DNA of 64,000 nt from Cystobasidium ongulense (GCA_022835595.1 BQUP01000004.1:682001-746000); one strand, 5' to 3'; positions 1 to 12,224 are shown, numbered from the stretch's first letter. Numbers and translations: made by a program. The notes: generated by a model not told the origin, from the sequence alone.

Positions 1-3000
1 CCTACATCGACATCAGCTCCCGCGCTGTCAACAAGTCCCAGCGCTCAAACAGTAGTACTTTCACCTGATAATGAGAGAAGCGATGACAGGGAACCACATC
101 CACAGTCGAGCGAAAGCGCTTCGACCGCAGGCATCGATGCGGCCACTTTACGGGCACATGAGCAAGACCCTCTTGAAACAGCACATCAAGTCTCACAAAC
201 TACAAAGGCAGATGTAGCGTCTTCTGAGATGGCTCAGACTGTCGGAAAGCAGGCAGCCACGCAGGAGCCGTTTAATATGGTCAACTCGCCAGATGCGACT
301 GTCCCCAGTCCTACTAAACAGGCGACTGCAACTCTCCCTGAAGAAGCTCGTCCTGATACGTCCCTCCCTGGACAGCAAGAAAGAGCATATGCAGAAGATC
401 ATCAATCTATCTCCCACAATCTGCTAGGAGTCGGAGCAGCTGGCATCCCTGCAGCATCCGCTTTGCCAGCTACAGAAACCGCATCTCCTGTTGATGCAGC
501 TGCCGCAAATGCAGCAGGCGCAAGAAACGTACCACTAGCTCACAACGAGTCGCCTACCACAACTGTCGACATGGATGGAGTAGGCCGGTCTTCCTCAAAT
601 AGTGATCAAGCCTACAACGAGAAACACCACGGCGAAGCCGGTGAAAAGAAAGGTCTTTTCGCACATGGAAACCATAATACTGATCACAAGAAGGAAAAGA
701 AAGCGAAAAAGGACAAGAAAAAGAAGAGTAATAAGAAAGAAAATCCAGAAGATAATCCAGAACTAGCACATTTTACACCAGAACAAAAAAGAATAATATT
801 AGATCAAGTAGAAATGGGAAATGGAAATAAGACAGCAACTTATTTAGACATTTATAAATTTGCTACCAAGTTCGAATTGTTCTTAAATTTCATTGGTATT
901 ATTGCTGCTATTGTTTCTGGTGTTGTACAACCTCTTATGACTTTAATTTTTGGTAATTTGACTACTGCTTTTACGGACTTCGGTACTAGATTAGCTTTAG
1001 GTCAAGATACTTCGGAAGCTAGAGAATATTTGTTTAATGAGGTTGATAAGGACGCTCTTTATCTTGTCTATATCGGTATTGGTATGCTCGTAGCTAGTAA
1101 GTCCTTCCAGACGTTTATCATATGGGACGACTGCTGACCTTTCATGAAACACCACAGCTTACATATACATGGCATCCTGGATTTACACTGGAGAGACGAC
1201 AACTAGAAGAATCAGAGAAGGATACCTACGTGCTGTTCTCCGTCAGAATGTCGGATTTTTCGATCAACTCGGCGCTGGAGAAGTCACTACTCGCATTACC
1301 TCTGATATACATCTCATTCAGGAGGGTATATCCGAGAAGGTGCCTATCACCTTCCAATTTGTCTCGCAATTTTTCGCAGGTGGGTCTATCCGATCACAAA
1401 GAACCCAAGACCACTTATATATGTTAACTGATACACTGCGATTTCCACAGGTTTCGTGGTAGCATTCATCCGAAATTGGCGTATGACACTAGTACTGTCA
1501 TCAATAGTACCAGCAATAGCAGGAACAGGAGCAGTCATGGCAACATTCCAAGCAAAATATCGGACAATCATGTTAAGTTTCGTAGCAGAAGGTGGTAGTT
1601 TAGCAGAAGAAGCAATTTCTTCTGTTAGAACTTCACATGCTTTCGGTACTCAGAAGAAATTAACTGGTCTATACGACGTTTCGAATCAAAAAGCTCAATA
1701 CTATGGAAAGAAAACCGCCTACCTCACCGCCGCTGGATTGTGCCTTTTCTTCTTTATCATCTACTCCGCTTATGCCTTGGCTTTCTGGTGGGGCGCAACG
1801 GTGTGTCTCTATCCTTTCTGAATCTATTTGAACGTATTGTCGCCAAAAATTTGACTTCTATTTTCTTATTTCCAGTTAATCATAAGAGGGCAAGCGACAT
1901 CAGGAGAGATCATTACTTGTTTCTTCGCTGTTCTCATTGGTGCCTTCTCCTTGAGTCAAGTAGCTCCAAATTTACAAAGTGTCGGTTACGCTATTGGAGC
2001 TGCAAACAAGCTCTTGTTCACTATCTGGAGAATCCCTCCGATCGACTCTGCCTCTAAAGAAGGAGAGAAACTGGATCGTGTTGAAGGTGCTATCACTATG
2101 GAGCATGTGGATTTCTACTACCCTTCAAGACCTTCTGTCAAAGTATTGGACAACTATAGCGCTACTTTCCCAAGTGGAAAGATTACTGCACTTGTTGGAG
2201 CTTCTGGATCTGGTAAAAGTAGCGTTATCGGTCTGATCGAACGATTCTACAGTAAGCTATCGACGTTATATATGTGTGGAGAGCTACTTGCTTATCATTG
2301 TCTTGTTCTTTACTAGATACTGTCGGTGGTACGGTAAAGCTCGATGGACACGATGTTACCAAAATGAATGTTCGTTGGCTGCGTTCGCAAATCGGTCTGG
2401 TTTCACAAGAGCCGACTCTCTTCGCATCGAGAATATGGGAAAATGTAGCATATGGCCTCATCAATACGCCATACGAATACGAGAGCGAGGAAGTCAAACT
2501 GAAGATGGTCAAATCCGCATGCGAGCTTGCCAATGCCCACGATTTTATCACAAACTTGCCTGAAGGTTACGAGACGAACATCGGTGAACGTGGCATGCTA
2601 CTTTCTGGAGGTCAAAAGCAACGTATTGCCATTGCTAGAGCTATTGTTTCAAACCCCCCTATACTCCTACTTGATGAAGCTACGAGTGCTCTAGATACGC
2701 AAAGCGAGAAACTCGTACAGAAAGCTTTGGATCAGGCATCTACTGGACGGACTACTATTACCATCGCACATCGACTTTCGACTATCAAGGATGCAGATCA
2801 GATTATCGTCATGAGCAAAGGAATCATTCTCGAAACTGGAACACACGATCAGCTACTTGCAGACTCTGATGGAGCCTATTCAGCTCTTGTACGTGCTCAA
2901 GCACTGAAAGAAGAAGTTGAAGATGAAAATGGAGGTACAGCTACTGAAGATGACGCTGAAGCTTTGGCTCGACAAGAAGCTGAAGATGCACGTCAAATGG

Positions 3001-5463
3001 CTACTATCAAGCGAACGGGTACAGGTCGATCTGAAGTCAGCGAAATTCTTGATAAGAAAACTGGTGCAGAGGAAGGGCACAAGCAGAAGGAGCATGGTGT
3101 TATGTATCTCCTCCTTCGATTGGTCAAAGAGATCCCAGACGCTAAATGGTACTACGTCGTTGGTGCTATATGGAGCATAGTGCTTGGGTGAGTCAACTTT
3201 CTCAGTCATCCAGTGGCTAGAAAGCTGATAAGACGTTCTGTTCCTGCACGAACAGTATGGTATACCCTGTCTTCGCTATCGTGTACGTTCTCACATGGAC
3301 TCTTTCTTGCACGAGTCGTCGAGCACTGACCCGCACCATCCATATCTTAGCTTCGGTTCCATTCTTGGTGTCTTCTCTTCCACAGACTTCGGCTATGTGC
3401 GTGACCGATCAGACTATTATTCAGGCCTGCTATTCGCAATTGCCTGTATCTCAGCCCTTGCTATCGCATTACAAGCATACTGCTTCAGCTGGACGTCTGG
3501 TAAGTCACGGATAAGGTTACCAAACTGACCAAACTGACAGACAATTTTCTTAATTGGTACTTCCCATCGCCAGAATATCTTTCGCGAATTTTGCGACTGC
3601 GTATCTTCGGCGCTATTCTACGTCAAGACATTGCCTTCTTCGATGACGATCAGAACTCGACTGGTGCACTCACTAGCAAGATCAGTGAACAGCCCCAAAA
3701 GGTCAATGCAGCCCTGGGAATTACGCTCGGAGTCATTATTCAGAATCTGGTAACGCTCGTAGGAGGTATCATAGTCGGTCTCTGCGTAAGTCCTTTCTTC
3801 TTCCGGGCTTGATGCGTACAATTGTAACCTAAAGCATCGCACCTTCTCGGTTCTACAGTACGCTTGGAAACTTTCCTTGGTCGGTTTAGCATGTATTCCT
3901 CTCACCTTGAGTGCGGGTATCGTCCGTCTGCGAGTTGTCAACCTGAAGGATGAAAAGGTTCGAAAGAGTCACGATGTTGCTGCTCAGACAGCTTGCGAAG
4001 CAGCTGGTGCTATCAGAACTGTAGCAAGTTTAACAAGAGAGGACGATGCGGTAGCTATCTACAGCAAGGCTCTGGATGGACCCATGCGCGTCTCAAACAG
4101 GATCGCCCTCGTTTCCAATGTACGCCCCCTTCTCGTGCATCATCAATGTCGACATTGCTGATATTACCATTGACTCTATAGGTCTTCTTTAGTATTACGC
4201 AAGCGCTATCTTTCCCGGTCATCGCACTCATCTTCGTTCGTCCTTCCTCGCTTGCATTATTCTTGTTTGCCTGCTGATGTATGGAGTGGCCCGCTTGTGC
4301 AGTGGTATGGATGCAGACAGATCGTTGATGGGGGACTATCTACGAAAGATTTCTTCACTTCATTAACTGCAGTCATCTTCGGAAGTATCCAAGCTGGAAA
4401 TGTGTTCACCTTTGTACGTAGCGGGATCTGTTCTAGCTTTGCATGCGAAACTGACAACGCCTTCCTTTCGCCTGTTAGGTTCCCGATGTCAGCAGGTAAG
4501 CTGATTTCATCAGCAACCAGTGCTGACAGCGCCAGCTGATTCCTTATGTTACAGTGCTAAAGGCGCGGCAGCCAAGATCGTCAGACTCTTCGACAGAGAG
4601 GTTGAGATTGATGCTGAAAACCCGCAAGGAGACGCCTTGATAAACGCATCAGGCCACGTCTCCTTCAAGAACGTCCATTTCCGCTACCCTACTAGGCCAT
4701 CGGTACGAGTTCTGCGTGGCCTAAATCTCACCGTCAAACCCGGCGAGTTTGTAGCATTGGTTGGACCCAGTGGATGCGGCAAGTCAACCATCATTCAGCT
4801 CATCGAGCGCTTCTACGATCCTATTTTGGGCAGTGTCGAGATAGATGGACAGAACATCCAGAACCTCAATGTCAAGAGTTTGCGCGAAAATATTTCCCTC
4901 GTTTCGCAAGAGCCTACCTTATATGACGGCAGTGTTCGCTTCAATATTACGCTAGGTGCTACAAAAGAGCCTACAGAAGAGGAAATTATAGAAGCCTGCA
5001 AGTGTGCCAATATTTACGACTTCATTCAGACTCTACCTAATGGTTTCGACACTATGGTCGGAGGAAAAGGTTCACAGTTGTCCGGTGGGCAGAAGCAACG
5101 TATTGCTATTGCTCGTGCTCTTATCCGCAATCCCAAGATTTTGCTGCTTGACGAAGCCACTTCGGCACTCGACTCGTAAGCTATGTCCTTACCTGTACCA
5201 GGCAAGACTCAACGTTGATATCTCTCTCTCTCTCCTTTCGCAGTCAATCAGAGAAGGTCGTACAAGCTGCACTAGATGCTGCCGCAAAGAATCGCACGAC
5301 TATTGCGGTCGCCCATCGTCTATCGACGATCCAGAATGCCGATCATATTTTCGTGCTCAAAGACGGGAAAGTAGCTGAACGTGGTACACACAGCGAGCTC
5401 ATCCACAAGGGTGGCATCTATGCTGAATTGGTACAACAGCAAGCATTGGAGAAGCATCATTAA
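1..5463 (+). CDS. Full-size ABCB (Pmd1/Ste6/Mdr-type) ABC transporter, 5' partial
   Basis: Two-half ABC exporter of the plasma membrane or endomembranes that would pump lipophilic compounds or peptides; the substrate cannot be told from sequence. Each half has a six-helix membrane domain followed by a nucleotide-binding domain. NBD1 shows Walker [10 protein letters not shown], signature LSGGQKQR and Walker [16 protein letters not shown]2 shows [17 protein letters not shown] and [13 protein letters not shown] place exons at <1-1096, 1158-1379, 1451-1800, 1876-2251, 2317-3187, 3256-3282, 3351-3499, 3574-3785, 3859-4119, 4182-4235, 4303-4413, 4479-4495, 4555-5175 and 5244-5463. Together they give 1528 in-frame residues. 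The frame is open to base 1, so the true start is upstream and the ATG at 229 need not be used. The first 270 or so residues are a low-complexity Ser/Ala/Lys-rich extension with a Lys-rich tract just before the membrane domain. Whether it is a drug pump or a pheromone exporter is unresolved. Confidence 0.95.
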
Positions 5464-6015
5464 GTGTACAAATGGGAGAAATAGCTCAGATTAGGTTGCG
5501 GATCTTCCAGTCAGAATCAGGCAGTAGCAACTCTTACTATTTACATACAACTAGTGCTCGGATTATTTATGCTGAAAAACATACACTCATTTAATTACCC
5601 GTTTGCGTCATGGGATAACAGTCAGCATTTTGCATGTTGTAACATAAGTCGAGACTCGCTAGGCACCAAAGGATGGCAAAGATATTATTGGCTTTGCCTC
5701 GGACTCACCTGCAGTTACTTGAGTGGTACACTGGCCCTTACGGTTCCGCTGGCAAGCAGATCTGCAAGCGCTTACAGACTTGCCTCTGCAAAATCTGTAC
5801 AGATGTCACCAAGCAGGATACATCTGTAAGTGCTCGCAGATTGCTTTGCTGGCGGCGTTAGCTGGATCTGATGTTCAGTGATTTAGGTTGACAAAGCTCG
5901 CTATCGGTTGCAAAGACAAAACAGAATCAAGCGACGGGACGCTACTTTTAAGGTATTCATACCATACGATATTTACTAGGTACCAAATGCTACAACTTCT
6001 CGACTAACGTGCCAA
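5464..6015. other. Intergenic region between convergent genes
   Basis: About 550 bases between the 3' ends of the ABC transporter and the HAD phosphatase. It presumably carries both 3' untranslated regions. I see no gene, RNA or repeat in it. Confidence 0.6.
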
Positions 6016-6973
6016 TCACTGTGTGATCCGAATACGGAAGCCTCCAGATGGGAGTACTTCCACTTGGACTTGATCCAGATTCTCGACGATATAGTCTGCG
6101 CCTAGCCCTTCGAGATCCGCACGCTTATGGCTTGTGCACACAGCCAACACCTTTGCGCCTGCAGCTTTGCCGGATTTGATTCCAGATGGTGCGTCTTCGA
6201 GAACCAGGCATTTCGTAACATCTTTTGAAAGTAGGTGAGCACCTTTGAGATATGGCTCTGGGTGAGGTTTGCCTTGTGTACAGTCTTCAGCAGCTACGAT
6301 ATGTTTTGGAGGATGAATACCACAAGCTTCCAGCGCCAACTTCATGAAGATACTCGTAGCTAAAGGAACAGAAGAGCCCTAAATCAGCTTTAGGGCCGAG
6401 ACAGTAATGTAGGACTGTGCTCACCGCTAGTACAGATGGCATAACGTTCGTCTGCTTCCGAATGACCTCGTATCGTGTCGAGGATGTTTTGCACATTCGG
6501 TAAAATTATAATACCAGGCTGTCCTGCTGCTTGTAGCGCTTTCGCGGCTAAATAAACCAGACCAGACATTAGGCAGGACACAGACACTCGAGAGGGCCTC
6601 AGGACTTACTTTCTACTATATCACTTTCGAACTTCCTGGTACGTTCGGCTATGACTTCCTGTATCCAGAGTCAAAGCATGCGTCTCTTAGACTGCGCTGT
6701 TCGGCAGAGGTAGGCTTCGACATACCTCCGATGCATCGGGAAAGTACATTTTCATCGCGTCACGCGTTCGAACTCCCTGAAGAACGACAAATGTTCGTTA
6801 GGGCAGTCTGAGAGGTCGAGAAGCTCGTTTCGTACGTGAGGATGGCCAGTTGCTTCTATCGCATTGGCGTTGCAGAAGTCGATATATGTTCTTTCGACGG
6901 CGCGTATCGAGTCTACAAGAGTGCCGTCCATGTCGAACAGGAAAGCTTCGATATCCAGTTGATCGTAGGCCAT
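6016..6973 (-). CDS. HAD-family glycerol-phosphate / 2-deoxyglucose-6-phosphate phosphatase (Gpp/Dog type)
   Basis: Cytosolic Mg-dependent sugar-phosphate phosphatase. Yeast Gpp1/2 make glycerol from glycerol-3-phosphate and Dog1/2 act on deoxyglucose-6-phosphate. Five exons splice cleanly: 6973-6836, 6776-6726, 6658-6610, 6547-6425 and 6359-6016, giving 234 residues, the usual length of the family. HAD motif I is FLFDMDGTLVDS near residue 15 (nucleophile and acid Asp). The cap region has GVRTRDAM, typical of Gpp/Dog. Motif II is CTSATS, spliced across the last intron. Motif III Lys lies in TQGKPHPEPYL and motif IV in LVLEDAPSGI. The ATG at 6973 is used because the upstream frame has no family sequence. 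The gene is divergent from CDC26 with about 160 bases between the starts. Which sugar phosphate it prefers is not decided by the motifs. Confidence 0.9.
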
Positions 6974-7132
6974 GGTGGAGTCGTTTCTTGCTCGGTGTAG
7001 TTGATGGTGCAAAGCAGACCTGTTGGAAGCTTGACATCCTGGAATCACGTGCTGCGGCCGCCCAAGACGGCAAGCTTTGCTCGAAGAGCTGTATCTTTAC
7101 CGCACTCCAACTCGCAGTTACAATCACCCAGG

Positions 7133-7453
7133 ATGATACGCCGACCACCAACTGCGATCCCGCTCCAGCAGGACGACGTGCACGAGATGGAGGCTTTTCT
7201 GGCCGAGAGACGCGCTGCTCTCGATGCCGCTGAGCTCGAAGAGGCAGAGGCCATGCAGGTTGAAGGACAGCAAGAGCAGCAGTCAGGCAAGGGAACAGGC
7301 AAGAGCAAGAGCAAGGCGAATGGGACAAAGAGCAAAGGCAAAGGCAAGCAGCGTGTTGAGCAGGCGAATGGCGGCGACGCTCTTGTGGAATCGGAACAAC
7401 AGGCAAGACTGGCTCGAGAGGCACAGACGAGAGAGCAAAGGATAGGCTTGTGA
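7133..7453 (+). CDS. CDC26: Anaphase-promoting complex subunit Cdc26
   Basis: Small intrinsically disordered APC/C subunit that in yeast and human holds the TPR protein Cdc16/APC6 in its active fold. The N terminus MIRRPPTAIPL matches the conserved Cdc26 start (M-[LI]-R-R-x-P-T-x-I), the part that inserts into Cdc16. It is followed by an acidic stretch and a helix rich in Glu/Ala. The rest is a Gly/Lys/Ser-rich linker and a charged tail ending RIGL. It has 106 residues in one exon. An earlier in-frame ATG at 7001 lies inside the shared promoter with the phosphatase and is not favoured, because the Cdc26 motif begins exactly at 7133. The family match rests on about a dozen residues, so confidence is moderate. 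Confidence 0.65.
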   Translation: MIRRPPTAIPLQQDDVHEMEAFLAERRAALDAAELEEAEAMQVEGQQEQQSGKGTGKSKSKANGTKSKGKGKQRVEQANGGDALVESEQQARLAREAQTREQRIGL

Positions 7454-7517
7454 AGCAAATGAATGAGAGTAAGTTACACTCGATACTGATGTAATGTACA
7501 GCAACTTATGACTATCT

Positions 7518-8659
7518 CTACAGCTTCGCCTTTTTGGCCGCCTTCTTTTCCTGGAACGCCCTAATGGCTTCGCGATGTTCCTCGGACGCCATGCATCTGG
7601 ATACCTGCTCCATCTCCGCTCTATTCACTTTACGCAGCTTACTTCGAACCTCCTCACTTCGTACGAGACTCTTCGAAGTCACAATACTAGTCAAGTACAG
7701 TCCCTCCAACCGCTTCTCAAGTCTCTGCAATATCGCGCCTTGGATTCCACTTGTTGGCAGGATATCAGCTATGAGCTGCGTGCGGCGCAGATCCTCTATT
7801 GGCACTGTTTCAGCAAGATATAATAGCCGTGTCGCAAGTGAAGGCCCTAGAAGAGCAGGGAAAGTGACAGACGAGCAGCCTTCGACACAAATCCCAAGCG
7901 TGGAGAAGGGAGTTGTAAATGTCACGTCTTCACTGGCATAGACGAGGTCGAAGAGGCCCAAGATAGTGACGGCTATGCCGTAGGCAGGACCTGCGCAGAA
8001 TGAACAATGAATTAGTCTCTATAAATCTGCTCGAACTCGTAGCTTCCGCCCTCCTCACCTTGTACAACCGCCACAGCAAGTTTTGGGAAGTCAATCAGTG
8101 TATCCACCAATTTGCTGTATAGACAACAGTCATGTCAACAGGGTGCTGTGCGAATCAATTAGTAGAGTCCAAGTGCACACGCACACTACACCACTGCCAG
8201 CAATAGGAGGAGGTTTGGCAGTCCGATTGAGTCTGTCTGCGCCTAGAGCGGCTCCAGAGCTGAAGTACTTGCCAGTTGAAGAGCTGTAACATCAGGGCGT
8301 GTCAGTATCCAGCTGACTTCTGCAGAACATCAGCCCTTTTCTCACAGCAGTACTGCCTTGATGTCTTTTGTTTTGCGCGCATACTTGAAGGCAGCGACGA
8401 GATCCTGCGGAGATTTGGGAAGAAAGTCAGCTGCAAGCATGGATAGAGCATGAGCTGGAGCAGGATTATTGCACATTATCTAGCAAATGATAGGCAACTT
8501 TAGCTTCCATTTGACCTCGGTGTGGTGATAGGTGGTATACTTACATCTTTGATCGTCAAAGCTGTTGAGCGTCTTGGGCGTGTTCAGGACGACATGCAGC
8601 ACTCCAGACGTGCGATGCTCTAGCAACAGACTGGGACAGCTTGGTAATCTAGGTGCCAT
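7518..8659 (-). CDS. Peroxisomal delta3,delta2-enoyl-CoA isomerase / enoyl-CoA hydratase family (Eci1-like)
   Basis: Crotonase-fold enzyme of fatty-acid beta-oxidation that would shift 3-enoyl-CoA double bonds to the 2-trans form. Exons 8659-8545, 8430-8346, 8283-8185, 8114-8059 and 7990-7518 give 275 residues, normal for Eci1/Dci1. The oxyanion-hole loops are visible as GKYFSSGAAL and VVQGPAYGIA. The latter is followed by YASEDVTFTTPFSTLGI and the glutamate-bearing EGCSS typical of fungal isomerases. The C terminus is AKL, a peroxisomal targeting signal type 1, after a Lys/Ala-rich tail. The first intron is 114 nt, longer than the usual 55-75. Its acceptor was chosen by phase, so the few residues at that junction are less certain. 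The gene is convergent with CDC26, 64 bases apart. Confidence 0.88.
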
Positions 8660-8778
8660 GTTAATCGGGCTTGTGAAGAAGCAAAAGGATTCGAAGGAAG
8701 CACCATTTCGTCTTATCGGCAACTTCAGAATGCCGGAACAACGGCCGCCACATCTTGATAGATCTATACCGGTACGAT

Positions 8779-10242
8779 CTATTCGAAAAACAACAACAAT
8801 GCCCAGGTAAGACAACCAGAAGCCACATCGTCTGTCAGGCGGCCACGCTCTCCCAGGTCTTTCTTGCCTCGGTGGTTACCCTTTTTTTGGCCTTTCGTGC
8901 TCGTGCTTTCGCACACCGCTTCCTCTGTCTTTACCAACTTCGCTTGATAAGTCTCAAAATCGGCTTTTAGGTTTCTTGACGGTATATCAGGAAGAGCTGC
9001 AGCTTTTCTTGCTAATTTGTGTGCCTCGATGTTGCCTGGGATACCCGCATGACCTTTAACCAGGGAGAACTGAATGAAGTGGCGGTCGAGTTCAATGTGC
9101 TGACGATCCGTGGATAAAGTCAGAAGCTCACACCTTTACAGCTTTGGCTCTGTTGTCTATGATCTTCTGGATGTATAGTATCATATCACGATGCTTGATG
9201 CGTTTTCGACGGGAGGGTGGTGCATCGTTACTACGGTTGAAAGCTGGTATTGGACAAACCCTTGAGCTAAGACAAAAGAACAATGCCGCATGTGCCTGCT
9301 TACCGTCGACTACGTGCGAACAGTCGCAATGAAAATGTATCTCCCGAGAAGGATCAGGATCCTCTTCGAGCACACGAAGGACGGCCTGCAGATTTCATCA
9401 GTCGACAGATCACATGTTAACGTATGCCTGCAATCCAGTACTCACATAAAACTCGGTCTGAATGCTACATCCTAGCTCCACACGTTCATCTTCAGTTTTG
9501 AACGAGGGAACTCGCTCACACATGTCACTATAGGCAAGCTCTGATATTTCAGCCTATTGATCTCGATGGTATTGGGGACAGACAACTTACTGAATAGCAT
9601 CTGCAGCAAAGTAGGCGCCAAATCCACCTCGACCATCTAAAGATTGGAGCATGCCATCTTCAGTTTGACAAAAAAAACTACAAAAATGGCAGACTGTAGC
9701 CTGAACTCACCAGAGTGGTAACTGCCATCGGTATAGACTACCAGTTTTTCAGGAGAAGAAACTTCGCCTTCGTCCCAGACATTGTTGAGCTGGAAACTTC
9801 CTGCTAGTACCATGAGAGTATATACTTACCTAGAGGGGCTACAAAGGCGTCTGCAGCTTCGCTGAAAGTAGTAAGCGTCGTCAGGCCAGCAAGGCGACCA
9901 ATGCTTTCAGAAACTGACCGAGATGTGCATTTCCGGTACGAACCTCCAGAGAAACCTACATTGCATCACCAAAGGTAGTCTTAGCATCATGAGCTAGCCA
10001 AGCAGTGCGTAGTATGTACCTTCTACCTGAGCCTTCGCATCCTCCCAGTTATCATACACTCCCGTCTGCCTACCCTTGCGAACAGCATAAAACCCCTTCG
10101 CAGTACTAGCTGAGGCTGAAAACATCAAAGTCCTTGTAATGCCCAATGCAGTCTTCGTGAAGGGTGTTTGCCGTGGCAGCTGTCGGCCAATCGCGAGGCA
10201 TTGGGTCACGCTTCTATGAGCCAGTAAGCGAGCTTGCAACAT
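8779..10242 (-). CDS. RNase H1 paralogue A, with a catalytic aspartate replaced
   Basis: Member of the eukaryotic RNase H1 family, which cuts RNA in RNA-DNA hybrids in nucleus and mitochondria. The N terminus is Arg-rich and poor in acidic residues, like a mitochondrial presequence. The hybrid-binding domain follows (FYAVRKGRQTGVYDNW, then a GFSGG-type turn). The catalytic domain keeps the first Asp (VVYTDGS), the Glu (QTEFY), the second Asp (HCDCSHVV) and the His loop (VKGHAG). The last catalytic Asp is His here: GNIEAHKLA, where the neighbour has GNVEADKLA. The C-terminal tail departs from the neighbour's in a way that fits a shifted frame. About seven exons are needed; only the first and last parts are placed with confidence. 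The gene lies head-to-tail with copy B, with starts 1744 bases apart. It may be inactive, regulatory or decaying. Confidence 0.8.
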
Positions 10243-10575
10243 GGCGGAAGCAGCAGTCTAGGTGGAGCGGTATGGTGAAGATGTAGAGTACGCATCGCAG
10301 CAGTCTTTGGGCGTGAGGAGCGTGTGTCGCCAAACAGCAAAGCGTAAGACACAGAGCACGTGCCTCACCATGCAGAAGAAAGGCCCTACATAGGTGATCA
10401 CAATAGCAAAGTGTCAGGAGCATACCATTGCTTAGCCGAAAGCCGGGAGAAAGGCCGCATCTCAGACGGCTGTTCTGTCTTTCACTACATAGAGGTCTGT
10501 CTATTCGGATACAACAGAGCCAAGGCAAAATACATAAATCGTCTTCCAGCAGCTTAGCCAGCAGGTCACGCTCGC

Positions 10576-11986
10576 CTAAGCCTTCTTGGTGCTAGGCTTC
10601 TTTTTCACCTTTCGTGCTTGTGCCTTTGCCCTTGCCGCTTCCTCCACCTCTGCCAACTTCGCTTGATATTTCTTGAGGTCCGCCTTTAAATTCCGCGATG
10701 GTATCTCCGGGAGTCCGGCGCCCTCGTCTGCCAGCTTATCTGCTTCGACATTTCCCGGTAGACCCCCGTGTCCTTTGATCCAGAAGAACTGAGGAAGGTC
10801 AGAAATGGTGTCAGTAAGCTGCACATTCGGGAACAAAGTCATAATTTCGCACCTTTACAGCCTTTGCTCTGTTGTCGATGAGCTCCTGTATGTATAGAAT
10901 CATATCACGATTTTTGAGCTTTCCATGACGAGAAGGTGGTGAACCATTGCGACCGCTGAAAGCTAGTATCGGGAAAGCTAATCAGCTAATATACAGATAC
11001 CACCTGGTATGCTGCTTACCTTCGACTACATACGAAGAGTCGCAGTGAAAGTGTAGTTCTCTCGAAGGATCAGGATCCACTTCGAGCACACGAAGGACGG
11101 CCTGCATAGCCAGTCAATCAAAAGATCAGATAAGTATGAAGTAGGTCAAGATTGTGAGTGAATACTTACATATAATTCGGTCTTGCTATTGGAGCCTGGT
11201 TCTACAGTTCCACCTGCGGTCTCGAAAGCGGGAACTCGTTCGTACATGTCGCTAATAAAGAAGAAAGCTTTGTCGCTTAGTCTTACTATCTCAGCTTGTA
11301 TCCGGTAAGCACAACTGACGGAGTAGAATCGGCAGCAAAATAGGCGCCAAATCCACCATTGCCATCTGAAAATCGGCGCATATAATAATTAGCTTGAAAC
11401 GGAACCAAAGCAGGGACAAATCGCAGCCTGTACTCACCAGAGCGGTGGCTGCCATCGGTATAGACTAGCAGTCGTCCAGGAGAGGAGACAGCGCCTTCAC
11501 CACAGATTTGAATAAGTAGAATGATCCTCGCTACCATTTCGAGCGTATGTAGTCTCACCTAGCGGGACTTCGCCCTCGACAAAGGCGTCTGCAGCTTCGC
11601 TAAAAGAAACAAGCGTCGTCAGGCGAGCACGGCAGCAAATGACAGTAATGGAACTGACCGAGATGCAAGTTTCTGATGTTGAGCTCCAGGAAAGCCTATT
11701 ATAAATCAAACAGAATCAGCTTTAGTATCATGACCTACCGAAGCAATGCAATAGTATGACCGTTTCGTTTCGCACCTTGTACTTGAGCCTTTGCATCATC
11801 CCAATGATCGTAGACTCCCGTCTGCCTACCCTTGCGGACAGCATAGAACCATTTCGTAGCACTAAAGGAGGCTGAACACGTCAAAGTTCTTGAAGTACCC
11901 AGTGCAGTCTTCGTGAATGGTGTTTGTCGGCCGATCACGATCCATTGGGACAGGCTTCTACGAGCCAGAACTTGAGCTTGCAACAT
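10576..11986 (-). CDS. RNase H1, paralogue B (intact catalytic set)
   Basis: Ribonuclease H1 that degrades the RNA of RNA-DNA hybrids. In order it has an Arg-rich presequence-like start; a hybrid-binding domain (FYAVRKGRQTGVYDHW, GFPGAQHQKL, EAADAFV); and a catalytic domain with Asp in LLVYTDGS, Glu in SKTELYA, Asp in HCDSSYVVE, the His loop IKGHGG and the final Asp in GNVEADKLADEGA. A basic Lys/Ala-rich tail ends KKKPSTKKA. The first exon is 11986-11776 and the stop is at 10576-10578; intervening introns are about 60-70 nt, so about seven exons in all. It is taken as the working copy because every catalytic residue is present and the tail resembles that of other basic RNase H1 tails. Its neighbour A is a diverged duplicate. 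Confidence 0.88.
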
Positions 11987-12224
11987 GGTTGAAACAGAGG
12001 CGTAGTTGAAAGAGTATGGTAAAGATGTAGGCTATCCATCGCAGAAGTCTCGAGAACCGAGTACTTGTCTCAGGGTAAAGCCGAGAGCACGTGCCTCATG
12101 CAGATATCAAGGCCCAGGCGATCACAAAAGCACAGTGACAGGGGAATCTGAGGCTTTAAATGTACGATTGTAACAGTCGTGTTACTGTTGCTACTACAAG
12201 GAGTGTTACTACAGAGTGTGCGAG

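Noticed and set aside
6798-7424. 208-codon minus-strand frame across the Cdc26 gene
   Set aside because: It is a shadow of the phosphatase first exon and of Cdc26. Its composition is Leu/Cys/Ser-rich and it has no motif.
8779-11986. RNase H genes as parts of a retroelement
   Set aside because: Both have the cellular RNase H1 layout with a hybrid-binding domain and many introns, and there is no reverse transcriptase nearby.
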